39,148 nucleotides of DNA from Defluviitalea phaphyphila (GCF_001466305.1 NZ_JWID01000017.1:1-39148); one strand, 5' to 3'. Counted from the stretch's first letter, positions 15,162 to 23,129 are shown. Numbers and translations are program-made. Notes: generated from the letters alone by a model not told the origin.

Positions 15162-17036
15162 TTATATAATTTTTACCTTATCTTTTATGTTAATAATAGT
15201 TCCACTATAAAATTTCCCTTGAATTTCTCCTTTTTCATCTAAAATTCTACAATAAGTATGAATTCCCGTACTTGAACCTACTTCCCCCGCTTTTATTCTT
15301 TTCCCTGCTACTAATATACCACCCTTTGCACTGCTTGAAAATTTTTTATATATAATTTTATCTTTTGCAAATAAACTTGTCCTATAACTACCTTCTCCAG
15401 TTATAATGATATCTCCACAGGATTGAATCATGGAATTTTGTGCATACTGAAAACTTATCTTTGTATCATTTTTATATAAAGTTTGTATAGAATTAATGTA
15501 TTCAACAACCTCTTTATAAATACTCACTATTTCCATAATATCTTTACCATATAAACCTGTATTTTTAAATAATAATTTTCTAATTCTTTTTAATAAATCA
15601 GATATTTTATTAAATTTATCCTTTTCCATTAAAGACATAACTTTGTCTATTTCTTTAATACTTTTTTCTATTATACTTTTATTAATTTTAATAATATCTT
15701 GTAAAGCTGGTATATCTATCTTGTTGTTGTTTTTTATATTCTCTAATAATTTTCTAATAATTTTTTCGAAATTTTTTAATTGAGGCAGAATACTGATATA
15801 TTCTATCACATTAGCTCCTGCTCTAATTTTACATCCTATAACTTTCCCTAGTATTTCTATATCTCCACTTGCAATAATTTCAGAATTATAAGCAGAACCT
15901 AAAACTTTAACATCTCTTTTAGATACCACTTTCATATTATCCATAACATTTCCTTTTATAATAACATCACCATGAAAATCAATATCTCCTATTTCTTTAT
16001 CTAAATTTTTTGAAATTATTAATAATGGAACTACACTAATTACTCCATTTTTAAGTACTGGTCTACCATCTGATATAGCAACAGCTTTTGAACCATTATC
16101 TAGTATAACAACTCCTTCTCCTGCCTTTAAGGGTTCATCAGGGAATTCTTTTGCTTTAATCACTTCTCCAGTCACAGTTAAACCATCTTTTCCCTTTTTA
16201 GAAGATGAAACTTTATTAGCCAATACATCCCCAATATGTACTATTTGAGTATTTTTGATATAATTTTCTGAATATTTTCCGTCATAATATGAATCTTGTT
16301 CTAAATAGTCAAAATAATATTCTATCTGTGCTTTTTCCCCATCTATAGGAGGTATCCCTCTTGCAACAATAACACTGCTATTACCAAAAATATTATCAGA
16401 CGAATTAATTAATTTATTTATAGCACTATAATTGATAAATTCTAACTTTACTCCAGCATCCTTTAAAGCTTGTATACATTCATCAAAATCTACATTTCTA
16501 GGTTCTATTTTTTCATATTCAGAGCAAATTTTTATTCCTACATCTCTTTTTACATCTTTTACATAAAATTTTTTCCCATCTTTTTTATGAATCTTTAATA
16601 TAGCTTTTAACTTATCCTCAGATAATTCCACAGAAACTTTTGTTACTGGACTAATATGTTTAGGTTTAATTTCTATTATATCTTTTTCTTCCACTATAAA
16701 TGTTCCTTTTTTCTTAGTTCCATTAATATATATATCTATATTAGGGTCCTCAGCTATTATATAAGGATATCTTCCATTTTCTATAGGATCCCTAACTTTT
16801 ATAGCTCTATTTCTTATTTCTATCCATCCATTTTTAAATTCTTCATTTTTTTCCTTATCATATTTTTCTTTAGATGTTATAATATCAATTTTATATTTCC
16901 CCCTTCTTTTAATTAAACCCCAAAATATATTTATGGGTTTTTTAATAGGAATTATTTTTATATGTTCAGGGCTATAACCATAATTTTTTTGAGCTATAGA
17001 TATGGCCATTTCTTTACTATATGCTTTCACTAACAT
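15162..17036 (-). CDS. fapA: FapA-family protein (flagellar assembly protein A, DUF342)
   Basis: A 624-aa protein. The first 55 residues (KAYSKEMAISIAQKNYGYSPEHIKIIPIKKP) resemble the Jag-N/FapA N-terminal module. The region from about 150 to 290 is the FapA N-domain (GIPPIDGEKAQIEYYFD). The region from about 335 to 420 and the C-terminus form the repeating beta-helix typical of DUF342 (GDIDFHGDVIIKGNVMDNMKVVSKRDVKVLGSA). FapA proteins affect polar flagellation and assembly and are found with flagellar and chemotaxis genes. The frame opens at a GTG (17045), but ATG 17036 has AGGGGTG six bases upstream, so I use the ATG. A coiled-coil insert (about 430-530) interrupts the beta-helix, as in other family members. 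Confidence 0.83.
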   Translation of the reverse strand: MLVKAYSKEMAISIAQKNYGYSPEHIKIIPIKKPINIFWGLIKRRGKYKIDIITSKEKYDKEKNEEFKNGWIEIRNRAIKVRDPIENGRYPYIIAEDPNIDIYINGTKKKGTFIVEEKDIIEIKPKHISPVTKVSVELSEDKLKAILKIHKKDGKKFYVKDVKRDVGIKICSEYEKIEPRNVDFDECIQALKDAGVKLEFINYSAINKLINSSDNIFGNSSVIVARGIPPIDGEKAQIEYYFDYLEQDSYYDGKYSENYIKNTQIVHIGDVLANKVSSSKKGKDGLTVTGEVIKAKEFPDEPLKAGEGVVILDNGSKAVAISDGRPVLKNGVISVVPLLIISKNLDKEIGDIDFHGDVIIKGNVMDNMKVVSKRDVKVLGSAYNSEIIASGDIEILGKVIGCKIRAGANVIEYISILPQLKNFEKIIRKLLENIKNNNKIDIPALQDIIKINKSIIEKSIKEIDKVMSLMEKDKFNKISDLLKRIRKLLFKNTGLYGKDIMEIVSIYKEVVEYINSIQTLYKNDTKISFQYAQNSMIQSCGDIIITGEGSYRTSLFAKDKIIYKKFSSSAKGGILVAGKRIKAGEVGSSTGIHTYCRILDEKGEIQGKFYSGTIINIKDKVKII

Positions 17037-17081
17037 ACTTAACACCCCTGTGAATTATATTCTTATGGGTTATATATAATA

Positions 17082-17109
17082 TTTATATAAATATTGCTTT
17101 TATTTTCAA
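17082..17109 (-). promoter_or_regulatory. Likely promoter of fapA
   Basis: On the minus strand TTGAAA (17109-17104), a 16-base spacer and TATAAA (17087-17082). It lies between the left inverted repeat and fapA, so it would not move if the recombinase cassette inverted, but sits only 17 bases from the repeat. Confidence 0.45.
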
Positions 17110-17126
17110 AATATTTTTTATGTAAT

Positions 17127-17147
17127 AATTTGTTTAAAATGTTACAT
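17127..17147. repeat. Left inverted repeat of recombinase cassette (IR-L)
   Basis: The 21 bases ending ATTTGTTTAAAATGTTACAT occur again in exact inverted orientation at 17924-17944. Extending five to seven bases outward, IR-L has internal dyad symmetry: ATGTAA (17120-17125) and TTACAT (17142-17147), with further symmetric AT positions. That is the form of a tyrosine-recombinase core site with two arms around a short crossover region. Confidence 0.85.
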
Positions 17148-17218
17148 AATTAAATGGTGTCATATCCCAATTTTATCAACTTTTTAATAATATAAAAAAA
17201 TAAAATAGAATTTTTTTC

Positions 17219-17247
17219 TTGATTTTATATGTATTGTTCTATATAAT
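17219..17247 (+). promoter_or_regulatory. Strong promoter of the recombinase gene
   Basis: TTGATT (17219-17224), a 17-base spacer and a perfect TATAAT (17242-17247), with an A/T-rich stretch upstream that could act as an UP element. It lies inside the inverted repeats and reads into the recombinase gene in the present orientation. Confidence 0.75.
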
Positions 17248-17294
17248 ATGTTTATTAATTATTACATTATCACGAAACGAAAGAAGGCAGGAAT

Positions 17295-17855
17295 ATGACT
17301 GTAGAACCTATTAGAAATAAAATAAAAATAAAACAAATGTATCAATATTTAAATGGAAAAGATTCTAAATATGCTTTATTATTCAAATTCGGCCTTAATA
17401 CAGGCTTAAGAATTAGTGATATTCTACCTTTAAAAGTTAAAGATATTTTTAATGTTAATGGAAATTTTAAAGAATATTTAGTCATATCAGAAAAAAAAAC
17501 AGGAAAAGAAAAGAAAATCAAATTAAATAACGCTCTTAGAAAAGCTATTAAAACATATATTAAAAAAAACAATCTTTCACATGAAGATTATATTTTTCCC
17601 AGTCGTAAAGGGACACATATTGGTAGGGTACAAGCATATCGAGTTTTAAAGGATGCTGCTAATGTTATTGGAATTGAAAACTTTGGTACACACAGCTTAC
17701 GTAAAACTTGGGGATACTGGACCTATAAGGAATCTAGATATAATATTGGACTTATAATGGATACTTTTAATCACAGTTCTCAGAGTATAACTCTTAGATA
17801 TATTGGGATAAATCAAGATCAAAGAGATGAATTATATTCTCTTGTACAATTTTAA
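17295..17855 (+). CDS. Single-domain tyrosine recombinase, possible DNA invertase
   Basis: A 186-aa site-specific recombinase with only the catalytic domain. The catalytic set is complete: Arg39 (TGLRISDIL), a lysine in the beta-hairpin EKKTGK (67-71), His133-x-x-Arg136 (HSLRKTWG), His160 (FNHSS) and nucleophile Tyr169 (RYIGI). It lacks the N-terminal core-binding domain of phage integrases and XerC/D and is close in size to FimB/FimE (about 200 aa), which invert a promoter segment. An AAGGCAGG SD precedes the ATG. Gene and promoter lie within a perfect 21-bp inverted repeat (17127-17147 and 17924-17944), between fapA and a diguanylate cyclase gene. No transposition or phage genes are nearby. 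The family call is firm; the inversion role is inferred. Confidence 0.85.
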   Translation: MTVEPIRNKIKIKQMYQYLNGKDSKYALLFKFGLNTGLRISDILPLKVKDIFNVNGNFKEYLVISEKKTGKEKKIKLNNALRKAIKTYIKKNNLSHEDYIFPSRKGTHIGRVQAYRVLKDAANVIGIENFGTHSLRKTWGYWTYKESRYNIGLIMDTFNHSSQSITLRYIGINQDQRDELYSLVQF

Positions 17856-17858
17856 TTG

Positions 17859-17890
17859 ATTTGATAAAATATTATCAAATAATCTTTTTA
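17859..17890 (+). terminator. Weak hairpin after recombinase gene
   Basis: ATTTGATAA (17859-17867) and TTATCAAAT (17872-17880) form a 9-bp stem with one G-C pair, followed by AATCTTTTT. It is a weak terminator at best and would allow read-through. It lies inside the inverted repeats and would move with them. Confidence 0.45.
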
Positions 17891-17923
17891 ATAAAATAAT
17901 GATTATATAAAACATTATAAATA

Positions 17924-17944
17924 ATGTAACATTTTAAACAAATT
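17924..17944. repeat. Right inverted repeat of recombinase cassette (IR-R)
   Basis: An exact inverted copy of the 21 bases at 17127-17147. Similarity continues outward imperfectly for about a dozen bases (7 of 12 match, in AT-rich sequence). The two copies are 776 bases apart and enclose the recombinase promoter, gene and weak terminator. Confidence 0.85.
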
Positions 17945-17991
17945 GATATGTAAAATCAATAAAATATACATATTTAAATAAAATTTTTATT

Positions 17992-18028
17992 AAAAAAGCT
18001 GCCTACTTTTTTAGTAGACAGCTTTTTT
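17992..18028. terminator. Strong bidirectional terminator right of the cassette
   Basis: AAAAAAGCTG plus CTAC pairs with GTAG plus CAGCTTTTTT across one mismatch, with a 7-base loop. T-runs follow on both strands. It ends the leftward diguanylate cyclase operon and blocks rightward transcripts leaving the recombinase cassette. No such strong terminator lies on the fapA side of the cassette. Confidence 0.85.
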
Positions 18029-18053
18029 AACTTATAAAATCAAATCTAATATT

Positions 18054-18914
18054 CTATGCAATTTCATCTATAATTATATCTTTAATTACCATTGATTTAT
18101 CAACCTTCTTTGCTTTTGTAGAAGCTAAACTTGCACTATTTATTAATTTATTTAGTAAATGTGACATATTTTTTATTTTTCTATTTTTTATTATGCAAAA
18201 TGTAACTCCTATAGAAGCTGAAACCTGTATATTATTTAAAAATTTATGTATTTTTATACTTTCTATTATTTTTTTAGCAAAAGGTTTAACTTCTTTTATA
18301 TGATAAGGTGCCACTATTCCAAACTCATCCCCTGCATATCTGCATAAACAAAAGTTAGAGGGAATATTTTGTTTTAATATCTTCGCAACTCCTTGTAATA
18401 TCTTATCTCCAATAATATGTCCATATTCCTTATCTATAAAACCAAAATTATTTAAATCTATAAACAATATAGATACATATCGTTTTTCTTGTATATATTT
18501 ATATGCATTAAAAAACATATATTCTTTTCTATATAAGCCTGTAAGCTCATCCATATACTTACCTAATTCTAAATTTAAAGCTCTTCTTGAAATATATCCT
18601 ATAACTTCATGTTCTTTTTCAACTAAAATTATCTCAATATTTGAATTTGAATCAAATAATTCCTTTACTTCCCACATATATGTATTATACTCAACACATA
18701 AATATTTATAGGACATAATATCAGCAGCTATTCTATTAGGATGTGCATCTATTAATTCATCTTTTGTAATTATTCCAACTAATCTATTTTCTTCATAAAC
18801 AATAAAACATTCTATTCCTTCTTTTTTAAAAATATCTCTAATTCTTGTTCCTCCATATAATACATCAACCTTAATAAAATTTTTTTGTAATATATCAACT
18901 ACTTTCCTTATCAT
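18054..18914 (-). CDS. CBS-pair GGDEF diguanylate cyclase
   Basis: A 286-aa protein likely to make the second messenger cyclic di-GMP, usually the switch from swimming to sessile life. Residues 7-115 form two CBS repeats (VGIITKDELIDAHP and EVIGYISRRALNL), which often sense adenine nucleotides. The GGDEF domain begins at DELTGLYRKEY (122-132) and has its signature as RYAGDEFG (192-199). AGDEF in place of GGDEF is found in some active cyclases. I see no RxxD inhibitory site before it, and no EAL domain. Start and upstream stop overlap by four bases (ATGA), so it is translationally coupled to the preceding unknown gene. It ends at the terminator beside the recombinase cassette. Confidence 0.85.
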   Translation of the reverse strand: MIRKVVDILQKNFIKVDVLYGGTRIRDIFKKEGIECFIVYEENRLVGIITKDELIDAHPNRIAADIMSYKYLCVEYNTYMWEVKELFDSNSNIEIILVEKEHEVIGYISRRALNLELGKYMDELTGLYRKEYMFFNAYKYIQEKRYVSILFIDLNNFGFIDKEYGHIIGDKILQGVAKILKQNIPSNFCLCRYAGDEFGIVAPYHIKEVKPFAKKIIESIKIHKFLNNIQVSASIGVTFCIIKNRKIKNMSHLLNKLINSASLASTKAKKVDKSMVIKDIIIDEIA

Positions 18915-19270
18915 AAATCTATTGATTTGCTAACATTAATTTCAATATTTATCTTTGCTTTTATAATGGTAGAATCGTTAGCAATATTCCCTCCTTCCTC
19001 TAGAAGTATTTGAACTAATTTATCCTTTGATAACATATTTAATATAGTCTTTCTTATAACTATGGCCTCAATATATTTATGTTCAACTTTAATTATTTCA
19101 TACTGTTCCGGAGATAATATATCTACCATTCTTCTTGCAGCTTCTGGACCTATTGGTGCTTTTTTACCTACTAATAAAACATCTTGCATAGGAGGCATTT
19201 CAAATTCTGAAAACTTTATATTTATATCTACCTTTTTAGACCTTTCCTTCTTATTACACATAAATATCAC
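18911..19270 (-). CDS. Unknown protein co-translated with diguanylate cyclase
   Basis: A 119-aa soluble protein I do not recognise. After a basic start it contains EMPPMQDVLLVGKKAPIGPEAARRMVDILSPEQY, then a beta/alpha segment and a helix (TILNMLSKDKLVQILLEEGGNI). No membrane segment or known catalytic motif is visible. The frame opens at GTG 19270 next to a GGGG stretch; the ATG at 19261 is an alternative start and the choice is uncertain. Its stop overlaps the start of the CBS-GGDEF gene (ATGA), and a DsrE-like gene lies 51 bases upstream. A role as partner or regulator of the cyclase is inference from coupling only. Confidence 0.6.
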   Translation of the reverse strand: MIFMCNKKERSKKVDINIKFSEFEMPPMQDVLLVGKKAPIGPEAARRMVDILSPEQYEIIKVEHKYIEAIVIRKTILNMLSKDKLVQILLEEGGNIANDSTIIKAKINIEINVSKSIDL

Positions 19271-19321
19271 AACCCCAAAAACTTAAAATAATCTAAATAA
19301 GTTTATAATAATTTATATATT

Positions 19322-19672
19322 TTACGGTTTTATATATGCATATCCTTCTTTTTGTCTTTTTATTAGTTCTAATACTCCAGTAGGTACAGTATCTACAAAT
19401 GTTATTATATCTTCTTTTTTTATCCCATTTCCTCTTAACGAATTATTACAGGCAACAAATTTTACCCCTTTTTTATTCAAATTTTCCATAGTTTTAATAT
19501 CTATATCTAAATTTGAATTAAAATCATAATATTTAACTGCTTCTGAATTAGCCAAAACCTCAACTGAAATATTTTTAGAATCCAAAGAATTTAATAAATT
19601 GCTAACATTTTTCAATAATAAATTCCATTTATTAATTTCATCAATATGAAATATAACTTTATATTCTGACAT
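19322..19672 (-). CDS. DsrE/DsrF-like family protein
   Basis: A 116-aa protein. The C-terminal half (GVKFVACNNSLRGNGIKKEDIITFVDTVPTGVLELIKRQKEGYAYIKP) fits the DsrE-like family seen in many bacteria: one Cys in AC-N-N-L, then VP-GV-ELI-RQ-EGWAYIKP. The conserved cysteine (about 74) may carry sulfur, as in DsrE/TusD, but many family members have no known substrate. A GGGAG SD precedes the ATG. It leads an operon with the unknown 119-aa gene and the diguanylate cyclase. Confidence 0.75.
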   Translation of the reverse strand: MSEYKVIFHIDEINKWNLLLKNVSNLLNSLDSKNISVEVLANSEAVKYYDFNSNLDIDIKTMENLNKKGVKFVACNNSLRGNGIKKEDIITFVDTVPTGVLELIKRQKEGYAYIKP

Positions 19673-19755
19673 AATTATATACTCCCTACTTTAAATAATT
19701 TTTCGAGTTATTAAAATAATTATGTTGTATTTTTAAACTAATAATATGAATATAT

Positions 19756-19791
19756 TAAAAAATAAAAGAATGGCGTTTAGATACCCATTCT
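19756..19791 (-). terminator. Terminator-like hairpin in the DsrE leader
   Basis: On the minus strand AGAATGG (19791-19785) pairs with CCATTCT (19773-19767) around an 11-base loop, followed by TTTATTTTTT. It lies about 50 bases after the consensus promoter at 19845-19873 and 84 bases before the DsrE-like start. It would give either an RNA of about 80 nt or an attenuator. Confidence 0.6.
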
Positions 19792-19844
19792 AAAATAAAT
19801 TAAACATTTGTTTTTAAAAACTTAATATTTCTTATTATTAAGTA

Positions 19845-19873
19845 ATTATAATATCCATAAAAATCTTTGTCAA
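19845..19873 (-). promoter_or_regulatory. Perfect-consensus sigma-A promoter, leftward
   Basis: On the minus strand TTGACA (19873-19868), exactly 17 bases, then TATAAT (19850-19845). The start would be near 19838. A dyad (ACTTAATA and TATTAAGT, 19820-19843) covers the predicted start and could be an operator. It is back-to-back with the rightward promoter at 19901. The rest of the 19673-19981 gap holds no gene I can see. Confidence 0.85.
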
Positions 19874-19900
19874 ATTAATTTCGATTAAACTTTATCAATC

Positions 19901-19929
19901 TTGACAAATTTATAAAAAATATTTATTAT
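19901..19929 (+). promoter_or_regulatory. Promoter of the TSCPD gene
   Basis: TTGACA (19901-19906), 17 bases, TATTAT (19924-19929). The gene start follows 52 bases later with an AAAGGAGTGG SD. The promoter diverges from the one at 19845-19873. Confidence 0.8.
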
Positions 19930-19981
19930 ATTCGTTAATTATTATATCTTAATATATAAAAACTAAAAGGAGTGGCTAGAA

Positions 19982-20227
19982 ATGTTTGAATATAAAACCA
20001 AAGGAGTATGTTCTAGAAAAATAAATTATGATATAAAGGATGGACATATTTATAATGTTGTTTTTACAGGAGGATGTGATGGAAATCTTAAGGGAATTAG
20101 TAATCTTGTAGAAGGTATGCCCGTTGAAGAAGCTATAAAAAGATTACAGGGTATTTCCTGTGGAAATAAATCTACTTCTTGCCCTGACCAACTTGCAAGA
20201 GCTCTAAAAGAAACTATAATAAATTAG
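19982..20227 (+). CDS. TSCPD-domain protein (TIGR03905 type)
   Basis: An 81-aa protein matching the small TIGR03905/TSCPD family: MFEYKTKGVCSRKINYDI near the start, FTGGCDGNLKGIS in the middle and GISCGNKSTSCPDQLARAL near the end. Cysteines at 10, 32, 60 and 67 suggest metal or redox chemistry. A related TSCPD domain occurs at the C-terminus of some class II ribonucleotide reductases, but the stand-alone form has no settled function. It has its own consensus promoter and ends in a strong terminator, so it is monocistronic. Confidence 0.85.
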   Translation: MFEYKTKGVCSRKINYDIKDGHIYNVVFTGGCDGNLKGISNLVEGMPVEEAIKRLQGISCGNKSTSCPDQLARALKETIIN

Positions 20228-20255
20228 TATAGCCCATATTAGGCTATACTAATTT
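20221..20255. terminator. Bidirectional terminator, TSCPD gene and phosphodiesterase gene
   Basis: A perfect 14-bp stem (20221-20234 with 20242-20255, core GTATAGCC/GGCTATAC) with a 7-base loop. It overlaps the stop codons of both converging genes. Confidence 0.88.
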
Positions 20256-21549
20256 ATTTAATATCAAAAATTTCATCTAAAGCTCTTCCATCACAATTTC
20301 TAAAATCAATTCCTAAAATTTTTGCCATAGTAGGAGCTATATCTACCATTTCGATATTTCCTAATTCATAATCTTTTTTTATTCTATCTCCTGAAATAAG
20401 AAAACCACATTTGTAATTGGTTTTATCTGGAAAATATCCATGGGTTGCATAGCTTATTCCTTGTTTTTCTAAATCAACTATAATGGGAATTTCTAAATTA
20501 TCATCAAAACTATACCCTATTTTAGCTTCAACCATATATCTTATATTTTTATTAACCGGAAAATGTTCTAATTCTTTTCTAGTATATATCTTTTCTATCC
20601 CATATAAATCATTTTTTAAAGCATTGTTTATAATATCAAAGGCTAATTTTTCAGCTTCTTTATCTTCTGGCTTTGTATATAAATAAGCTGAACCTCCTGT
20701 ACTTTGAAAATAAGCTCGCCATTTCATTTCCCCATTTTCTTCAAAAATAAGACCTTTTTCTTTTAGAAGATTATTTAAACGCACTTTATACTTTACATCA
20801 AATTGTCCATGATCTCCAAATACTATAAAAATTGTATCATCTTTTATCCCTGTTTCCTTAACTGCATTAATTATATCTCCCAATCTTCTATCCATATTTC
20901 TTATAGCTTTTTTAACTTCTTTACTCTTTGTCCCATATTTATGTTTTACATCATCTAACTCTATAAAATGAGCTAATAAAAGATTAGGTTTTTTTCTTTT
21001 AATGGTATCTGATACACATAATGTTGTAAAATTATCTAAATAAGGCTGTTTAATACCTTTTCTAAAACGTCCAAACTTTCTTTCCATGTTTATACAAAAG
21101 AAAGGATTTCCATTTTTTAATACCTTTAAAACTTGATTTTCATTTTTTACAGCAACTACTTCTGGCATATTATATTTTATAGAAGACTTTCCTGTCACAG
21201 GCCAAAATATTCCTGCTGTACTCATATTATTTTCTTTTACTAGGTCATAAATGGTAGGAACTTTAACATCTTTTCTTAACCAATACCATACCCTATCTCT
21301 TTCATTAATAAAAGGTTGAAATGGATTGTTATGAATAATACCATGTTTATTGGGATAAACTCCTGTAACCACAGTAGAATGTACTACATAAGTAAGAGTA
21401 GGATAAACACTTCTTAATTTTTTTGTATATGCTCCATTTTTTATTAATTTGGAAAAATTAGGAAGCTCTTTTGCCTTATCCCAATCTTCTTCTGAAAATG
21501 CATCATAAGAAATAACAATTAAATGTTTTGCTATTTTATTTTTTCCCAT
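20254..21549 (-). CDS. Alkaline phosphatase-superfamily phosphodiesterase-like protein
   Basis: A 431-aa protein of the type I phosphodiesterase/nucleotide pyrophosphatase group. The metal site can be traced: Asp16 (ISYDAF), the nucleophile threonine in YPTLTYVVHSTVVTG (Thr53 most likely) followed by VYPNKHGI, Asp199 and His203 (ELDDVKHKYG), Asp246-His247 (FIVFGDHGQF) and His370 (YATHGYFP). There is no signal peptide, so it should be cytoplasmic, unlike eukaryotic NPP enzymes. The substrate could be a nucleotide, a phosphodiester lipid headgroup or a phosphonate. It is monocistronic, between strong terminators. Confidence 0.85.
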   Translation of the reverse strand: MGKNKIAKHLIVISYDAFSEEDWDKAKELPNFSKLIKNGAYTKKLRSVYPTLTYVVHSTVVTGVYPNKHGIIHNNPFQPFINERDRVWYWLRKDVKVPTIYDLVKENNMSTAGIFWPVTGKSSIKYNMPEVVAVKNENQVLKVLKNGNPFFCINMERKFGRFRKGIKQPYLDNFTTLCVSDTIKRKKPNLLLAHFIELDDVKHKYGTKSKEVKKAIRNMDRRLGDIINAVKETGIKDDTIFIVFGDHGQFDVKYKVRLNNLLKEKGLIFEENGEMKWRAYFQSTGGSAYLYTKPEDKEAEKLAFDIINNALKNDLYGIEKIYTRKELEHFPVNKNIRYMVEAKIGYSFDDNLEIPIIVDLEKQGISYATHGYFPDKTNYKCGFLISGDRIKKDYELGNIEMVDIAPTMAKILGIDFRNCDGRALDEIFDIK

Positions 21550-21712
21550 TTGCTAAATTCACCTTTCATTATAATAAAGTTATAAATGCATTCTTTATAA
21601 AAGTTGCCTATATTATTTTATCATAATTTCCTATAGTAATATTAATAATAGGCAAACTTATTTATTTATTGTAAAAAATCTATTAATTGCCTTAAACATT
21701 ATATTGATTTTT

Positions 21713-21744
21713 AAAAATCAAAAAGAGCTCTAATAAAGAGCTCT
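21713..21744 (-). terminator. Terminator of amino-acid ABC operon
   Basis: AGAGCTCT (21737-21744) and AGAGCTCT (21724-21731) are self-complementary copies that pair around TTATT. On the minus strand the stem is followed by TTTTTGATTTTT. Confidence 0.85.
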
Positions 21745-21754
21745 AAAATCTCAA

Positions 21755-22405
21755 CTATTTCCCTTGTAGTGTTAATTTTTCATGTTTTGCCCTAAATATA
21801 AGTGATAATAAATAATTTACTATAAAATATATTAGAGCAACAATTATATATATTGTAAACACTTGCATTGGTTTGGAATAGTATCCCATTAAAATCATGC
21901 TTTTCCCAGTCACTTCTTCAATTCCTACTGCCCATAAGAAAGAGGTATCTTTTATTACTGTTATAAATTGAGAAAGAAGTGCTGGTATCATATTTTTAAA
22001 AGCCTGTGGAAGTATTATATATCTTAAGGTCTGAAATGTATTAAAACCTTGAGATAAAGCCGCCTCCCACTGACCTTTATTTATAGAATTTAATCCCCCT
22101 CTTACTATTTCTCCTATTATAGCTGTAGTAAATATAGTAAATGCTAATATCCCTGCATTTACTGCTTTCATTTGAACTACAAATCTAGTAACTAAAATCC
22201 ATAATAAAAGAGGAGTATTTCTAACTACTTCAATATATATTCCAACTAATTTCCCAAGGATTCCCTTAGATAAACTTTTAATTACTCCTAATATAGTTCC
22301 AAAAAAAGTACTTAAAATAATTGATATAAAAGCTATATAAAGAGTTAGGGCAAATCCTTGCAAAAGAAATTTAATATTAACAGGAGTAATCACTTCTTTT
22401 ATCAT
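21755..22405 (-). CDS. Polar amino-acid ABC transporter permease (second)
   Basis: A 216-aa membrane protein of the HisM/GlnP type. It has four to five hydrophobic segments, the N-terminal GFALTLYIAFISIILSTFFGTILG pattern, and an EAA loop (EAALSQGFNTFQTLRYIILPQAFKNMIP, about 113-140) for contact with the ATPase. The start overlaps the preceding permease stop by four bases (ATGA). The two permeases should form a heterodimer. The EAA loops of both are nearly the same (EAALSQGFN, YIILPQA), suggesting old duplication. Confidence 0.9.
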   Translation of the reverse strand: MIKEVITPVNIKFLLQGFALTLYIAFISIILSTFFGTILGVIKSLSKGILGKLVGIYIEVVRNTPLLLWILVTRFVVQMKAVNAGILAFTIFTTAIIGEIVRGGLNSINKGQWEAALSQGFNTFQTLRYIILPQAFKNMIPALLSQFITVIKDTSFLWAVGIEEVTGKSMILMGYYSKPMQVFTIYIIVALIYFIVNYLLSLIFRAKHEKLTLQGK

Positions 22406-23129
22406 GCCGTTGCCTCCTTGTCACAACCAATATTCATTTCTTCATCTTCTGTACGGTTAATATTATTAAAATTAACTTTTTCAAGTCTTTTAGCTAATGT
22501 AGCTAACGGCAAGCAAATAATAAGATATAGTAATCCTGTCAAAACATAAGCTGGGCCATAATATAACTTTTCATTAGCCCAAGAATCTGTTCTATACATT
22601 AAATCTCCACCAGCAATCATGGCTAAAACTGAAGTATTTTTAACTAAATTAACAGCTTGATTAGTTAATGGTGGTAACATAACTATTCTAGCCTGAGGGA
22701 GTATAATATATCTCATCGCCTCCCAATAATTAAATCCTTGAGATAGGGCTGCTTCTAACTGACCCTTATTTATAGACATTATCCCAGCCCTAACTACCTC
22801 TGCTATATAAGCTCCATGATATATTCCTACAGCAAGTACACCTATTGTTTTTACTGGTAATACTATATTTGCTATTAAAGGTAATCCATTATATAAAAAT
22901 ATCGCTTGTATTACTAAAGGTGTATTTTGTATAAATTCAACATATACTCTACTAATAAATTTAAAAATTTTAATCTTTGAAACTGATAGTACACCAAAAA
23001 ATATTCCAAGAATTAATGCTAATGCTAATCCCAAGATTGATACAGTTAATGTAGTTAAAAAACCATCTTTAAATATAGCCCAATCTTTAAATAAAGCTTC
23101 CCATTTAAACCACGCAAACGGTCCTGTCA

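Noticed and set aside
17037-17045. GTG start for fapA
   Set aside because: No SD lies at the right distance; AGGGGTG itself serves as SD for ATG 17036.
17127-17944. Recombinase cassette as an insertion sequence or integrated phage remnant
   Set aside because: There is no transposase, no target duplication that I can see and no phage gene; direct att repeats would be expected for integration, whereas these repeats are inverted.
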